Source: Treponema sp. UBA4328
GTDB lineage: Bacteria > Spirochaetota > Spirochaetia > Treponematales > Treponemataceae
Length of the DNA stretch: 46,554 nt
Direction of reading: 5' to 3'
Assembly: GCA_002394465.1 (NCBI GenBank)
Contig: DGTU01000003.1
Coordinates: 1-46,554, forward strand
The notes beneath the pieces were generated by a model that saw only the letters and a list, made by a program, of their open reading frames with translations, was not told where the DNA came from and searched no databases. The position numbers and the translations under genes are program-made. Positions within the stretch are counted from its first letter, which is position 1. Each line of letters begins with the position of its first letter. Shown piece by piece: positions 7,728 through 15,336 of this stretch.

Positions 7728-7747
7728 CAAAATCATTTCTTCGTGTT

Positions 7748-8362
7748 TTATACGCCGGCAATCATTTCCGTAAGGATCATCGCGGTATTTACGTGCTGTA
7801 CGGGTATTTTCTGCGGAAGCGACAGTACTGTATTCGTATAATTAACTATTCCCTTAATGCCGTACGAAACAAGCCTCTCTGCCATGTACTGTGCCTTGTC
7901 ATCAGGAACCGCGAGAAGCGCATATTCAATTCTCAGCGAGCGTATTTTCTTTTCCAGATCCAGTGTCGGAAAAAGCGGAATTGAAGACTTCATTATTTCG
8001 ATCTTGTTTACGTTTGTATCAAAACCAGCAACAAGTTCAAAACTGCTTCCGTCAAATACGGCAGATTCGAGAAGTGCTGCTCCGAGCTTTCCAAGTCCTA
8101 TTATGCAGCAGTGGTGTTTTTCTTCATCAGGAACGGAAATTTTAAGGGCACTGCAGATGCTTTCCTTCAGTTTTACGGTATCATAGCCGTTGCTCACACC
8201 GTTATAGATTTCAAGCAGGGATATATCCCTCCGGATCGTTGCTTCACCCCATCCCGTAAGTGCACTCAGTTCAGAGGAAGTAATCCTGCTTTTTTTCTGC
8301 TGGGAGAGAATCCTTGTAAGCGAGACGAGTCTTTTTTTGGAAGGAGCAGGGATTTTTTTCAA
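7748..8362 (-). CDS. rex: Redox-sensing transcriptional repressor, Rex family
   Basis: 204 residues. An N-terminal winged helix (~25-55: ITSSELSALTGWGEATIRRDIS) is followed by a Rossmann domain with the dinucleotide loop IIGLGKLGAALL (~86-97), as in Rex, which senses NADH/NAD+ and represses fermentation and respiration genes. The C-terminal helix (VNTAMILTEMIAG) fits the domain-swapped dimer helix of the family. The start codon is TTG at 8362, overlapping the rhomboid stop as TTGA, with AGGA about 11 nt upstream, so translation is probably coupled to the rhomboid gene. An operon with a rhomboid protease is unusual for Rex. The HTH is somewhat divergent, so its operator may differ from the usual one. 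Confidence 0.75.
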   Translation of the reverse strand: MKKIPAPSKKRLVSLTRILSQQKKSRITSSELSALTGWGEATIRRDISLLEIYNGVSNGYDTVKLKESICSALKISVPDEEKHHCCIIGLGKLGAALLESAVFDGSSFELVAGFDTNVNKIEIMKSSIPLFPTLDLEKKIRSLRIEYALLAVPDDKAQYMAERLVSYGIKGIVNYTNTVLSLPQKIPVQHVNTAMILTEMIAGV

Positions 8363-9207
8363 AGTGAAAGCGTTCCTACTACAGTCGCATCATCTTCTGT
8401 CGGTCCTTTTGAAGAAACTGCATCATAAGGAGTCTGCATTACGGTTCTCTGTTCACGCGGCGACGAAGAATCTATTTTTGCAAGTCGTTCCTGACGGATT
8501 TTTTCCCACTTTGCACGCCAGTCGTTCTGCTGATTCTGCGCCGGTGAAGTACTTTTTGCTGAAGTTGCAGGAGTCTTTCTTACCAGAGAAGCCGGAGCCC
8601 TGGCCGAAGCACGTTTTGCCTTTGGAACGGCAAGAAATCCGAACAGGGAACCGCATAATCCGCCTGCAATATGTGCAACAACTGAAATATTTGATGTTTC
8701 TGCCGTTTTAGCGCCTGAAAATTCCTTTGCAATATAAACTGCAACAAGAAAAACAAACGTAAGCGGTATTTTATTCCTTGTAATTACGTTGAGCGAAGAA
8801 AGTACGATCAGCATAAAACATATTCCGCTTGCTCCAAGAAGAACGGACGGAATGAGGCATACGTTCAGGACGCCCGTAACCAGAGACGTTACGACGATCA
8901 TCAGTGCAAGCATTTTTGAGCCGTAGCGCTCTTCCATGAGGGGGCCGAGAAGAAGGATATATGCAAGGTTTCCGAGGAGATGAGTCCAGTCAGCGTGTCC
9001 GAGGACATGGGTGAAAAGCCTTACGTAATCAAGAACATAATTCCAGTTAAAGCCGTTTTTTTCCGTCATGCATGCCGGTGCAGTAAAAATTGCCGGAATC
9101 AGGGTACCTTCAAGAATGAATCTGTCAGTTAAAAGTACAAGAACACAAAGAATTGAAAAAGTCAGCGTAACGGGTGCATTGTATGAAAAAGGAATTTTTC
9201 TCTTCAT
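8359..9207 (-). CDS. Rhomboid-family intramembrane serine protease
   Basis: 282 residues with about six membrane segments in the first 195 residues. Catalytic Ser127 sits in the G-A-S-G motif (VLLGASGICF) and the partner His179 in VVAHIAGG. The conserved HADWTHLLGNL segment before the second membrane helix is also present. Rhomboids cut membrane proteins inside the bilayer. After the last helix comes a cytoplasmic tail of about 80 residues, rich in Ala/Ser/Lys/Arg, ending in a Thr/Ser/Val patch; it has no recognised domain. It is first in a two-gene operon with rex. Substrates are unknown. Confidence 0.88.
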   Translation of the reverse strand: MKRKIPFSYNAPVTLTFSILCVLVLLTDRFILEGTLIPAIFTAPACMTEKNGFNWNYVLDYVRLFTHVLGHADWTHLLGNLAYILLLGPLMEERYGSKMLALMIVVTSLVTGVLNVCLIPSVLLGASGICFMLIVLSSLNVITRNKIPLTFVFLVAVYIAKEFSGAKTAETSNISVVAHIAGGLCGSLFGFLAVPKAKRASARAPASLVRKTPATSAKSTSPAQNQQNDWRAKWEKIRQERLAKIDSSSPREQRTVMQTPYDAVSSKGPTEDDATVVGTLSL

Positions 9208-9208
9208 A

Positions 9209-9238
9209 TTGTTTATATCGGCATTTTTCCATTATAAT
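9209..9238 (+). promoter_or_regulatory. Promoter for the 9268-10643 gene set
   Basis: TTGTTT (9209-9214), an 18-bp spacer and TATAAT (9233-9238). The expected start near 9245 leaves about 23 nt of leader carrying CAGGGAG before the ATG at 9268. It begins right after the divergent rhomboid start codon. Confidence 0.55.
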
Positions 9239-9267
9239 TAGAGCGAGTTTTTTCTCAGGGAGTTTGT

Positions 9268-9696
9268 ATGCTTAAAAAACTGCTTCTTCCGGCTGCACTT
9301 CTTCTGTCACTTTTTACGGCCGGATGTTCAAAAGAAAAGCCGGACACTGCTGTTAAAGTTGAAGACCCGCTCAAAGGCAAAATGTATGCCTTTACGGAAG
9401 AATTCTTCGGTGTTCCTTCTTTTACGACAATTGATTTCGGAATGAACGGTGAAGTTTCCATCGTCAACGGTTCCCTTCTCCCGGTAGACAGCCCGGAAGA
9501 TGCAGTCAGCCGTATCAGCGGAACCTACAAGTATGATTCAGCAAACAATTCAGTCTTCATCAAGTCAACGGAAGACGAAGCTGAACAGGGCTATCAGGCT
9601 AATTTTATCTATGACCAGTTAACAAAAACCATTTCGATCAGTGACGAATATGGAAATACAATGATTTTTGAGGAGGTTCCCGTAAATGAAAACTAA
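9268..9696 (+). CDS. Small lipoprotein with one copy of a repeated beta-rich module
   Basis: 142 residues; signal peptide with lipobox FTAGC. The mature part contains one module: DPLKGKMYAF, a strand ending in DFGMNGEVS, then GTYKYDSANNSVFI and a last strand with an acidic turn. The same pattern occurs twice in the next gene (NPLIGKTYSA..GSYKY and ETLAGRTYSG..CTYTYD). The layout recalls lipocalin-like META/heat-shock lipoproteins, but I cannot assign a family. It overlaps the next gene by 11 nt, so the two are translated from one message. Confidence 0.78.
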   Translation: MLKKLLLPAALLLSLFTAGCSKEKPDTAVKVEDPLKGKMYAFTEEFFGVPSFTTIDFGMNGEVSIVNGSLLPVDSPEDAVSRISGTYKYDSANNSVFIKSTEDEAEQGYQANFIYDQLTKTISISDEYGNTMIFEEVPVNEN

Positions 9697-10360
9697 GGCA
9701 TTTTTCAGGACAATTTTCACACTTTTTATTCTTGCAGGTGGAATCGCATCTGCACAGTCTAACCCGCTCATCGGAAAAACATATTCGGCAGACATAATGG
9801 GCATTGCTGCCTTGAACGTCACTTTTAATGATGATGACAGCTGTATACTTGAAGCTATCGACGGAACCGACATTTCACATTTCGAAAAAGTTGACGGATC
9901 TTATAAGTATCTTTCAAACGCAACTGTTTCTATAACAGCTGATGACGGCAGCACACTGGACTTTGTCTATGACAAGGCAAATGATATTCTCCGCGCCGTA
10001 ATTGATGAAGACAATGGAATAATGCTCGAGCTTAAACCTAAAACAGTAAAGGCCCTCAATCCAAATGCAGTCGCTCCGGAAACCCTTGCAGGAAGAACCT
10101 ATTCAGGCAGCATGCTCGGTAAAGAATTCATCCGTCTTTCATTTACAGACGACAAAAACTGCGATGTAACTGCATTCGACGGAACTGATTCAGAAACCGT
10201 AAAATGCACCTATACATACGATAAATCAACCGGTGAATTAAAATTCCACTCTGAAGATGAAGATTTTGATGACGGTGAATTCAGATACGAAAAAGGTGAC
10301 AATACCATCAAGATCGTCATTCCTGACGGTTTTACACTTTCACTCGAACAGATAAAATAA
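9686..10360 (+). CDS. Exported protein with two copies of the same beta-rich module
   Basis: 224 residues. A signal peptide (FTLFILAGGIASA-Q) without a lipobox Cys suggests a soluble periplasmic or secreted protein. Two tandem modules of about 95 residues each begin NPLIGKTYSADIMG and ETLAGRTYSGSMLG, each with an acidic-aromatic strand (FNDDDSC / FTDDKNC), a DGTD turn and a closing Tyr-rich strand. They match the single module of the preceding lipoprotein, implying duplication. AGGAGG sits inside the upstream gene 9 nt before the ATG. Function unknown; ligand binding is a guess from the beta-sandwich or barrel-like pattern. Confidence 0.75.
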   Translation: MKTKAFFRTIFTLFILAGGIASAQSNPLIGKTYSADIMGIAALNVTFNDDDSCILEAIDGTDISHFEKVDGSYKYLSNATVSITADDGSTLDFVYDKANDILRAVIDEDNGIMLELKPKTVKALNPNAVAPETLAGRTYSGSMLGKEFIRLSFTDDKNCDVTAFDGTDSETVKCTYTYDKSTGELKFHSEDEDFDDGEFRYEKGDNTIKIVIPDGFTLSLEQIK

Positions 10361-10373
10361 CCCGGAGGAAGCA

Positions 10374-10643
10374 ATGAACGCCATTATCACGGTAGTAGGA
10401 AGCGACAAAGTCGGAATCATCGCAAAGGTAAGTGCCCTGCTTGCAGAACACAAAATCAACATCGGAGACATTACGCAGACAGTTCTTTCCGGTAATTTTG
10501 TAATGATGATGGTGGTAAGCCTTCAGGAAAGCGACATTAACATCGATGAACTGAGAACCATTCTGTCAAAAGAAAGCCAGCTTATGCAGGTTGAAATCAA
10601 TGTAATGGCAGAAAAAGTCTTCAGTTCAATGAACAGAATTTAA
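10374..10643 (+). CDS. ACT-domain protein (UPF0237 family)
   Basis: 89 residues forming a single ACT domain: AIITVVGSDKVGIIAKVSALLAEHKINI with the conserved G-x-D-x-x-G-I turn, then DITQTVLSGNFVMMMVV. ACT domains bind small ligands, often amino acids, and regulate enzymes as dimers. Members of this stand-alone family are often followed by a DUF711 (UPF0210) gene; here the next gene is instead a convergent outer-membrane protein only 6 nt away, so the usual partner is missing from this locus. GGAGGAAG precedes the ATG. It is probably co-transcribed with the two exported proteins, though no functional link is obvious. Confidence 0.88.
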   Translation: MNAIITVVGSDKVGIIAKVSALLAEHKINIGDITQTVLSGNFVMMMVVSLQESDINIDELRTILSKESQLMQVEINVMAEKVFSSMNRI

Positions 10644-10649
10644 ATCTGA

Positions 10650-11498
10650 CTAAAAATAAACTTTTGCACCGAACGTCACACCGTTCCAGGACTCTGTGAT
10701 TGTTCCGGTGGAAATGTTTTCAACCCCAAGATACTTCCATCCCGCAAATATTTCATACCTGTTTACAAGAATCCCGAGCGTAGCAACAGAATCAAGCAGC
10801 TTTAAGTTATCCGAGAAAGTCTGGAACTCAATCCGCCAGTCAATGTGCAGCGGACGAACCGGAAAAGACTGAACCTGGAATCCGACAGAGAGACCGTTTT
10901 CAAGCATAGGACTTGCATCACCATACCAGTGAGACCACTGGGCTATAACTGCGAGAGAAAATATATTGTGCTGGAACACTACAACCTGGCCACCGAGCCT
11001 GATGTTGCCGTTATAGAGTTCCGAATCATCATTTTCATCCTGGTTCATAAAATACATGTGTTCAAAATAAGGTCCTACGAACCAGAAAAGGCCTTCGAAC
11101 CTGGTATCATTTCCCCAGCCGATTGATTTGTTCATCCTGAACTGCGACGTTGAAAGTGAAAAACGTGTCATCCTTGAATTATCTTCACTGTCAGAAAGAG
11201 CATACCAGATGTAATCATTTGTATTGCCCTGATACGGATAATCCCGGAATCTTGAGAGGGCAAGCAGTGCAAGCCATGCAGAAGTTACATCCGATGCACA
11301 AAGGTTGCAGCATACATCAAGTACTGCAGTTGCACACGGATCCGAATCATCTGAAGATGAACTTTTTTTCGTTCTTTCTTTTTTTGTTCCCTGTCTGCCC
11401 GAATCCTCAACGGCATCATTAAAACCGTAAGCGAATGCAGAGAATCCTGATGCAAGCATCAGCAATACCGGAATAATTTTTCTTAACGTCATTTTCAT
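10650..11498 (-). CDS. Probable outer-membrane beta-barrel protein
   Basis: 282 residues with a signal peptide (ending near FSAFA-Y), then a basic and Ser-rich stretch and a Cys-rich segment (AVLDVCCNLCASD). From about residue 110 onward the protein consists of amphipathic strands with aromatic girdles (FEGLFWFVGPYFEHMYF, LGGQVVVFQHNIFSLAV), ending with a strand whose last residue is Phe (FGAKVYF), the C-terminal signature recognised by the BAM machinery. This is consistent with a small outer-membrane barrel; no transporter family is recognisable. Its ATG overlaps the methyltransferase stop as ATGA, so the two are one operon. Confidence 0.7.
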   Translation of the reverse strand: MKMTLRKIIPVLLMLASGFSAFAYGFNDAVEDSGRQGTKKERTKKSSSSDDSDPCATAVLDVCCNLCASDVTSAWLALLALSRFRDYPYQGNTNDYIWYALSDSEDNSRMTRFSLSTSQFRMNKSIGWGNDTRFEGLFWFVGPYFEHMYFMNQDENDDSELYNGNIRLGGQVVVFQHNIFSLAVIAQWSHWYGDASPMLENGLSVGFQVQSFPVRPLHIDWRIEFQTFSDNLKLLDSVATLGILVNRYEIFAGWKYLGVENISTGTITESWNGVTFGAKVYF

Positions 11499-12259
11499 TT
11501 TCTCGCCACTATAACCATTGTTTTTGCCTTTTCATTGTAAGGAGAAAAATCAAAGTCTCCGTAAATTTCGGCAGATTTAAATCCTATTCCGACAAGAAGC
11601 CGCCGTAGTTCAACTGCAGAATAAAGCCTCTGCACAAACTCATGTTCCATCCTCTCGCCGGTTTTGTCGTCAATCAGAATCCATTTTGAACGAAGGCCTT
11701 CCCAAGCACCTTCCACGGAAAACTGCGTAAGTACGGTTTTTCCTGCACGTTCAAACCATTCACCTTCAGTAAAATACTGTACGGCAATTTCACGGCTTAT
11801 GTTTTCCAGAATGAAAAAACCGTTTTCCTTCAGCGACGCATAAATTGACTGGAGAATCTGTACGTCCTCTTCAATCGTATCACAGTATCCGAACGAAGTA
11901 TAAAGATTAATTGCCGCATCAAATTTCCTGTCAGACTTAAACGTACGAAGATCTGCCTTAATCAGTTCAAGATCAACGCCTTCGGCAGAAGCAGATTCAG
12001 CCGCAGCATCAAGTTCACTCTGAATAAGGTCTACGCCCGTAACTTCAAGTCCCCTTGCAGCCAGTTCAACGCTGATCCGTCCAGGACCGCAGCCTGCATC
12101 AAGGATTTTTGCACCCTTTGAAAGCCCGGCAATTTTGCAGACGTAATCAGCAACATCCGGAGCTTCTGCCCACCGCTGAGGGTCAAACATTATGGGAGCA
12201 TAATTCTGCCAGAACCTTTCGTTTTCAAACCATTCTTTTTTCTGCTTACGTTTAGCCAT
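11495..12259 (-). CDS. Class I SAM-dependent methyltransferase
   Basis: 254 residues. Motif I ILDAGCGPGRISVELAARG binds SAM, the acidic end of strand 2 is VTGVDL, motif II includes DLELIKADLRTF, and FDAAINLYTSFGYCD is the post-II strand. The second half (FVQRLYSAVELRRLLVGIGF) matches small-molecule or ubiquinone-type methyltransferases; the substrate cannot be inferred. AAGGTGG is 4 nt before the ATG and a TATAAA box lies just upstream. It is first in an operon with the outer-membrane protein. Confidence 0.85.
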   Translation of the reverse strand: MAKRKQKKEWFENERFWQNYAPIMFDPQRWAEAPDVADYVCKIAGLSKGAKILDAGCGPGRISVELAARGLEVTGVDLIQSELDAAAESASAEGVDLELIKADLRTFKSDRKFDAAINLYTSFGYCDTIEEDVQILQSIYASLKENGFFILENISREIAVQYFTEGEWFERAGKTVLTQFSVEGAWEGLRSKWILIDDKTGERMEHEFVQRLYSAVELRRLLVGIGFKSAEIYGDFDFSPYNEKAKTMVIVARK

Positions 12260-12429
12260 AGCGCCACCTTTTTATATTGTATCACAATAACGAAGAAATA
12301 ACATATATATTCCCGGGCGGCAGCCGCAAACAGGATGTTTTTGCCCGCCTTTCTGCTCCCTCCCGCCGTTTTATTTCATAATTATTTGTATAACCAGAAG
12401 CCAATTTTTATACAGACATATTATTTTAC

Positions 12430-12496
12430 GTCATTTTCGGGCTTGACCCGGAAATCTATCTTCTAAGAGATTGCCGTGTCTAAGCACGGCAATGAC
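12430..12496. repeat. Inverted pair of REP-like palindromes (BIME-like)
   Basis: Copy A (12430-12460, plus) begins GTCATT and forms ATTTTCGGG/CCCGGAAAT around CTTGA, one G-T wobble. Copy B (12467-12496, minus) reads GTCATTGCCG to CGGCAATCTC with the 9-bp stem ATTGCCGTG/CACGGCAAT around TCTAAG. The two are head to head, and copy B shares its arms with the element at 6934-6962. Confidence 0.65.
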
Positions 12497-12598
12497 ATTA
12501 AGTGTTCAGAGAACATATAAATGCATGCGGGCAAAAAAAAGCGGCTTTCGATTCACTTTGAAGGAGCTGGAACAACAAAGACAATCGTAATAATTTGT

Positions 12599-12626
12599 TT
12601 GCCCGCTGAAAGATTTTCTGTATAAT
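12599..12626 (+). promoter_or_regulatory. uppP promoter, near-leaderless
   Basis: TTGCCC (12599-12604), a 16-bp spacer, TATAAT (12621-12626), then only 6 nt to the ATG at 12633. No ribosome binding site fits in between, so the mRNA would start at the AUG. Confidence 0.6.
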
Positions 12627-12632
12627 AATTTC

Positions 12633-13493
12633 ATGACTACATTACAGGCTTTTTTTCTGGGTCTGCTTCAGGGAATTGCTGAATTTCTTCCGGTTTCTTC
12701 AAGCGGCCATCTTAAACTTGCACAGGGACTTTTCGGCCTTACGGATGTTCCCCTTATGTTTGATGTTTTCCTGCACATTGCAACCCTGCTTGCAGTATGC
12801 ATTTATTTCAGGAAAATTATCCTCCGTCTTTTCACGATTCTTTTCAGAGTCATTTTCCGCCGTGAGGAACAGCCGTACACTGGTGATGATCCTAAAATCC
12901 TCTCCCTTGCACCGGATTATGCTGCAGGAATGAATACAATCTTCATGATAATAATTTCTACCGCCGTCACGGGAGTTATGGGGATTGCGGTCAAAAAATT
13001 TCTCGACAGTGATTCTATTTCAGTAAAATTCATCTGCGCAGGCTTTCTGGTAACTTCCGTATTACTTCTGCTTTCAGGCCTTGTATCAGGAAGACAGGCT
13101 CAGGTCACCGGATACACAAAATTAAAGTGGTATCAGGCAGTGGCAGTCGGTTTTGCACAGGGAATAGGAACCCTTCCGGGAATCAGCCGCTCAGGTTCAA
13201 CGATTTCAGGTGCCGTATTCTGCGGAGTCGGCCGCGTAAAGGCAGGAGACTACTCATTCATCATTTCAATTCCTGCAATTCTCGGAGCCTTTGTTCTGAC
13301 CCTTAAAGATTTTTTTGAAGCAGAAGCAGCAGTCGTCATTGAAACTCTTCCCCTTGCAGTGAGCTTCGTTACGGCATTTGTTTCAGGCTATGCAGCCCTG
13401 AGCCTTCTGATGAAACTCATAAACAGGGGAAAACTTGCATGGTTTGCAGTTTACCTCATTCCGCTCGGAATCTTCGGACTGATATATTTCTAA
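12633..13493 (+). CDS. uppP: Undecaprenyl-diphosphatase
   Basis: 286 residues, about eight membrane segments. It recycles the lipid carrier of peptidoglycan synthesis by removing a phosphate from undecaprenyl diphosphate at the cytoplasmic membrane. Signatures: QGIAEFLPVSSSGHLKL (conserved E, Ser cluster and His) near the N-terminus and GTLPGISRSGSTISGAV with the catalytic Arg. Length is typical of the BacA/UppP family. Such proteins give bacitracin resistance when abundant. It is convergent with pepF, 2 nt apart, with no terminator between them. Confidence 0.95.
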   Translation: MTTLQAFFLGLLQGIAEFLPVSSSGHLKLAQGLFGLTDVPLMFDVFLHIATLLAVCIYFRKIILRLFTILFRVIFRREEQPYTGDDPKILSLAPDYAAGMNTIFMIIISTAVTGVMGIAVKKFLDSDSISVKFICAGFLVTSVLLLLSGLVSGRQAQVTGYTKLKWYQAVAVGFAQGIGTLPGISRSGSTISGAVFCGVGRVKAGDYSFIISIPAILGAFVLTLKDFFEAEAAVVIETLPLAVSFVTAFVSGYAALSLLMKLINRGKLAWFAVYLIPLGIFGLIYF

Positions 13494-13495
13494 AA

Positions 13496-15301
13496 TTACG
13501 ACCGTACGAGCTGAATAAATTCTTCGATTTCCTTTCTGTACATTGCGATTCCTTCATTCCAGAATGCAGGAGTCGTAATGTCAAAGCCTGCCTTGCGGCA
13601 CAAATCTTCACAGCTCATTGAACCTGTATCAGACAGCAGCTTTTCATAAACTAAAGCAAATGCAGGTCCTTCCTTTCTGTAGCGCATATAAAGTCCGGCA
13701 GCAAACAGCTGTCCGAATGCATACGGAAAATTATAAAAATCAAGGTCCGGAGAATAATAATGGCTTTTAACGGCCCACATATACTCATGACGCTCATCCG
13801 GGTTAAGTCCGCATCCGTAGGATTTTTCCTGAGCCTGCTTCATCAGGGCACAGAAATCTTCAGCATTGAGTTCGCTTTCTGCACGTTTTTCAAAGACGCT
13901 CTTTTCAAAATAAAAGCGGCACAATATATCAACCAGAACCTGACTCACATCCTGAAGGTCAAATTCAAGGATCTGCATCCTGTCTGCACCGGAACTGTTT
14001 TGAATCATATTCTGCTTGACTATCGTCTCTGCAAAAGTTGAAGCCGTTTCTGCAAGCGTCATCGGATAATCAAAAAATAAAGCCGGTTTACCTTCCATAC
14101 AGCTGAAATGAAATGCATGTCCGATTTCGTGGGCAAGCGTTATTATGTCACTGAAAGCCCCCGTAAAATTAGTCATTATGCGGCTCTGATGTCCAAGCGG
14201 AAAATCTTCATCATATGCACCGCCGGTTTTCCCTTCGCGTACGGCAGCATCAATCCAGCCTTCATCAAAAACTTTTCGGGCAAAGTCACCGGCACGTGTG
14301 CTGAAGGAATCGTAGCGTGCAATTATATAATCCCGTGCTTCGCTGAAGGTCCACTTTTTTGAAAGGAAAGAATTTTCTCCGCCGGAAGAAAGCGGTGCAA
14401 ACAGGTCATAGAATGCAAGGCCCTTTTCACCTGACTTACTGACTGTCGCCCCCGTTTTCTTAAGATATTCCGCCTTTGCACAGAAATATTCCCGGAACAC
14501 ATCAAGATTTTCTTCTATCGAAGTAATGAGTGCTTCAAGCGTTTTTTCTGACAGCCTTGAAGAAAACAATGAACGTTCAAGGGCTGTTTTCCAGTTTCGT
14601 CTTGAATTCAAGGTAAGCGTTTCACCTTTTATGTTATTGAGGCATGCTGCAAGGGCAGTTTCATTCTGACGGAGCAGCTGTATTTCTCTCTCCCAGCTTT
14701 TTTTTCTGAGTTCACCATCAGGAGAATATGCATCGTTTCTGAGTTCATTGAAAGTCTTAGATTCATCGTCTGAAAGGCTGCTTATTATCTGCTCGTGAAG
14801 CCTCTCCCATGCATTTCCGCCCGTTCGCTGAAGGTCACCGGCAAGTTTTTCTTCAGCGGCGGACATCTGATGGCCTGCTGCAGTGACTCTCTCCTCAAGT
14901 ACATAAGAATATTCTTCAAACTGAGGAAATTTTTTATAAAAGGATTCCAGTCTGGATGCATTTTCTGAAAGAAGTCGTGTAAACTTGAGGTCCGCCTGCT
15001 TTAAGCCAAGCGTAAGCTCATCAATCCGTGCAATGTTGTTGAGAAACTTTGTATTCGTCGTATCAACGGAATAAATTATATATGCATATGCATTCAGGGT
15101 ACGGGATAAGGCAAGAACTTCATTTTCAATTTCAAGATAAGTTCTGAGGCTGTTTTCAAAATCTTCCTTGAGGGAAGAAGCCGCTGAATCAAGTTTTCTG
15201 ATTCCGTCCGCAAAGGCTTTAACGGTATCCTCATATTCCCGGGAATCGAGTGAAGGAAAAATTGAATCAAGGTTCCATAAAGGTATATTTTCGTTTGTCA
15301 T
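13496..15301 (-). CDS. pepF: Oligoendopeptidase F (M3 family metallopeptidase)
   Basis: 601 residues, the usual length for PepF. The zinc site is HEIGHAFHF with the downstream Glu in the MTLAETASTFAET helix; the substrate-binding HEYMWAVKSHYY segment with its Tyr/His pairs is near the C-terminus. It cuts short peptides in the cytosol; there is no signal peptide. The start at 15301 is 28 bp from the divergent thioesterase ATG, with interleaved promoters. The predicted -10 (TAAACT) ends 6 nt before the ATG, so it may be leaderless. Confidence 0.93.
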   Translation of the reverse strand: MTNENIPLWNLDSIFPSLDSREYEDTVKAFADGIRKLDSAASSLKEDFENSLRTYLEIENEVLALSRTLNAYAYIIYSVDTTNTKFLNNIARIDELTLGLKQADLKFTRLLSENASRLESFYKKFPQFEEYSYVLEERVTAAGHQMSAAEEKLAGDLQRTGGNAWERLHEQIISSLSDDESKTFNELRNDAYSPDGELRKKSWEREIQLLRQNETALAACLNNIKGETLTLNSRRNWKTALERSLFSSRLSEKTLEALITSIEENLDVFREYFCAKAEYLKKTGATVSKSGEKGLAFYDLFAPLSSGGENSFLSKKWTFSEARDYIIARYDSFSTRAGDFARKVFDEGWIDAAVREGKTGGAYDEDFPLGHQSRIMTNFTGAFSDIITLAHEIGHAFHFSCMEGKPALFFDYPMTLAETASTFAETIVKQNMIQNSSGADRMQILEFDLQDVSQVLVDILCRFYFEKSVFEKRAESELNAEDFCALMKQAQEKSYGCGLNPDERHEYMWAVKSHYYSPDLDFYNFPYAFGQLFAAGLYMRYRKEGPAFALVYEKLLSDTGSMSCEDLCRKAGFDITTPAFWNEGIAMYRKEIEEFIQLVRS

Positions 15302-15336
15302 AAATAAAGTTTATCATTATAATTTTTTTATGAAAA
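15295..15336. promoter_or_regulatory. Interleaved divergent promoters of pepF and the thioesterase gene
   Basis: Plus: TTGTCA (15295-15300), 17 bp, TATAAT (15318-15323), 6 nt, ATG 15330. Minus: TTTTCA (15336-15331), 17 bp, TAAACT (15313-15308), 6 nt, ATG 15301. Each -35 lies within the first codons of the opposite gene, so the two polymerases cannot bind together. The plus promoter is strong by consensus; the minus one is weaker. Confidence 0.55.

Larger units (their letters stand above)
12260..12632. other. 373-bp intergenic region with repeats, no gene seen
   Basis: I see no credible ORF. It holds the methyltransferase promoter at its left end, an inverted pair of REP-like palindromes (12430-12496), and the uppP promoter at its right end. 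A separate 11-nt inverted repeat, TTTTTGCCCGC (12338-12348) with GCGGGCAAAAA (12527-12537), brackets the REP pair; a third partial arm TTTGCCCGC occurs at 12598-12606. It is the longest gene-free stretch in the window. Confidence 0.7.

Noticed and set aside
9205..9242. A leaderless promoter for the rhomboid gene like that of pyrF
   Set aside because: TATAAA ends 4 nt before the ATG, but no acceptable -35 is found at 16-18 bp, so it was not counted with the others.
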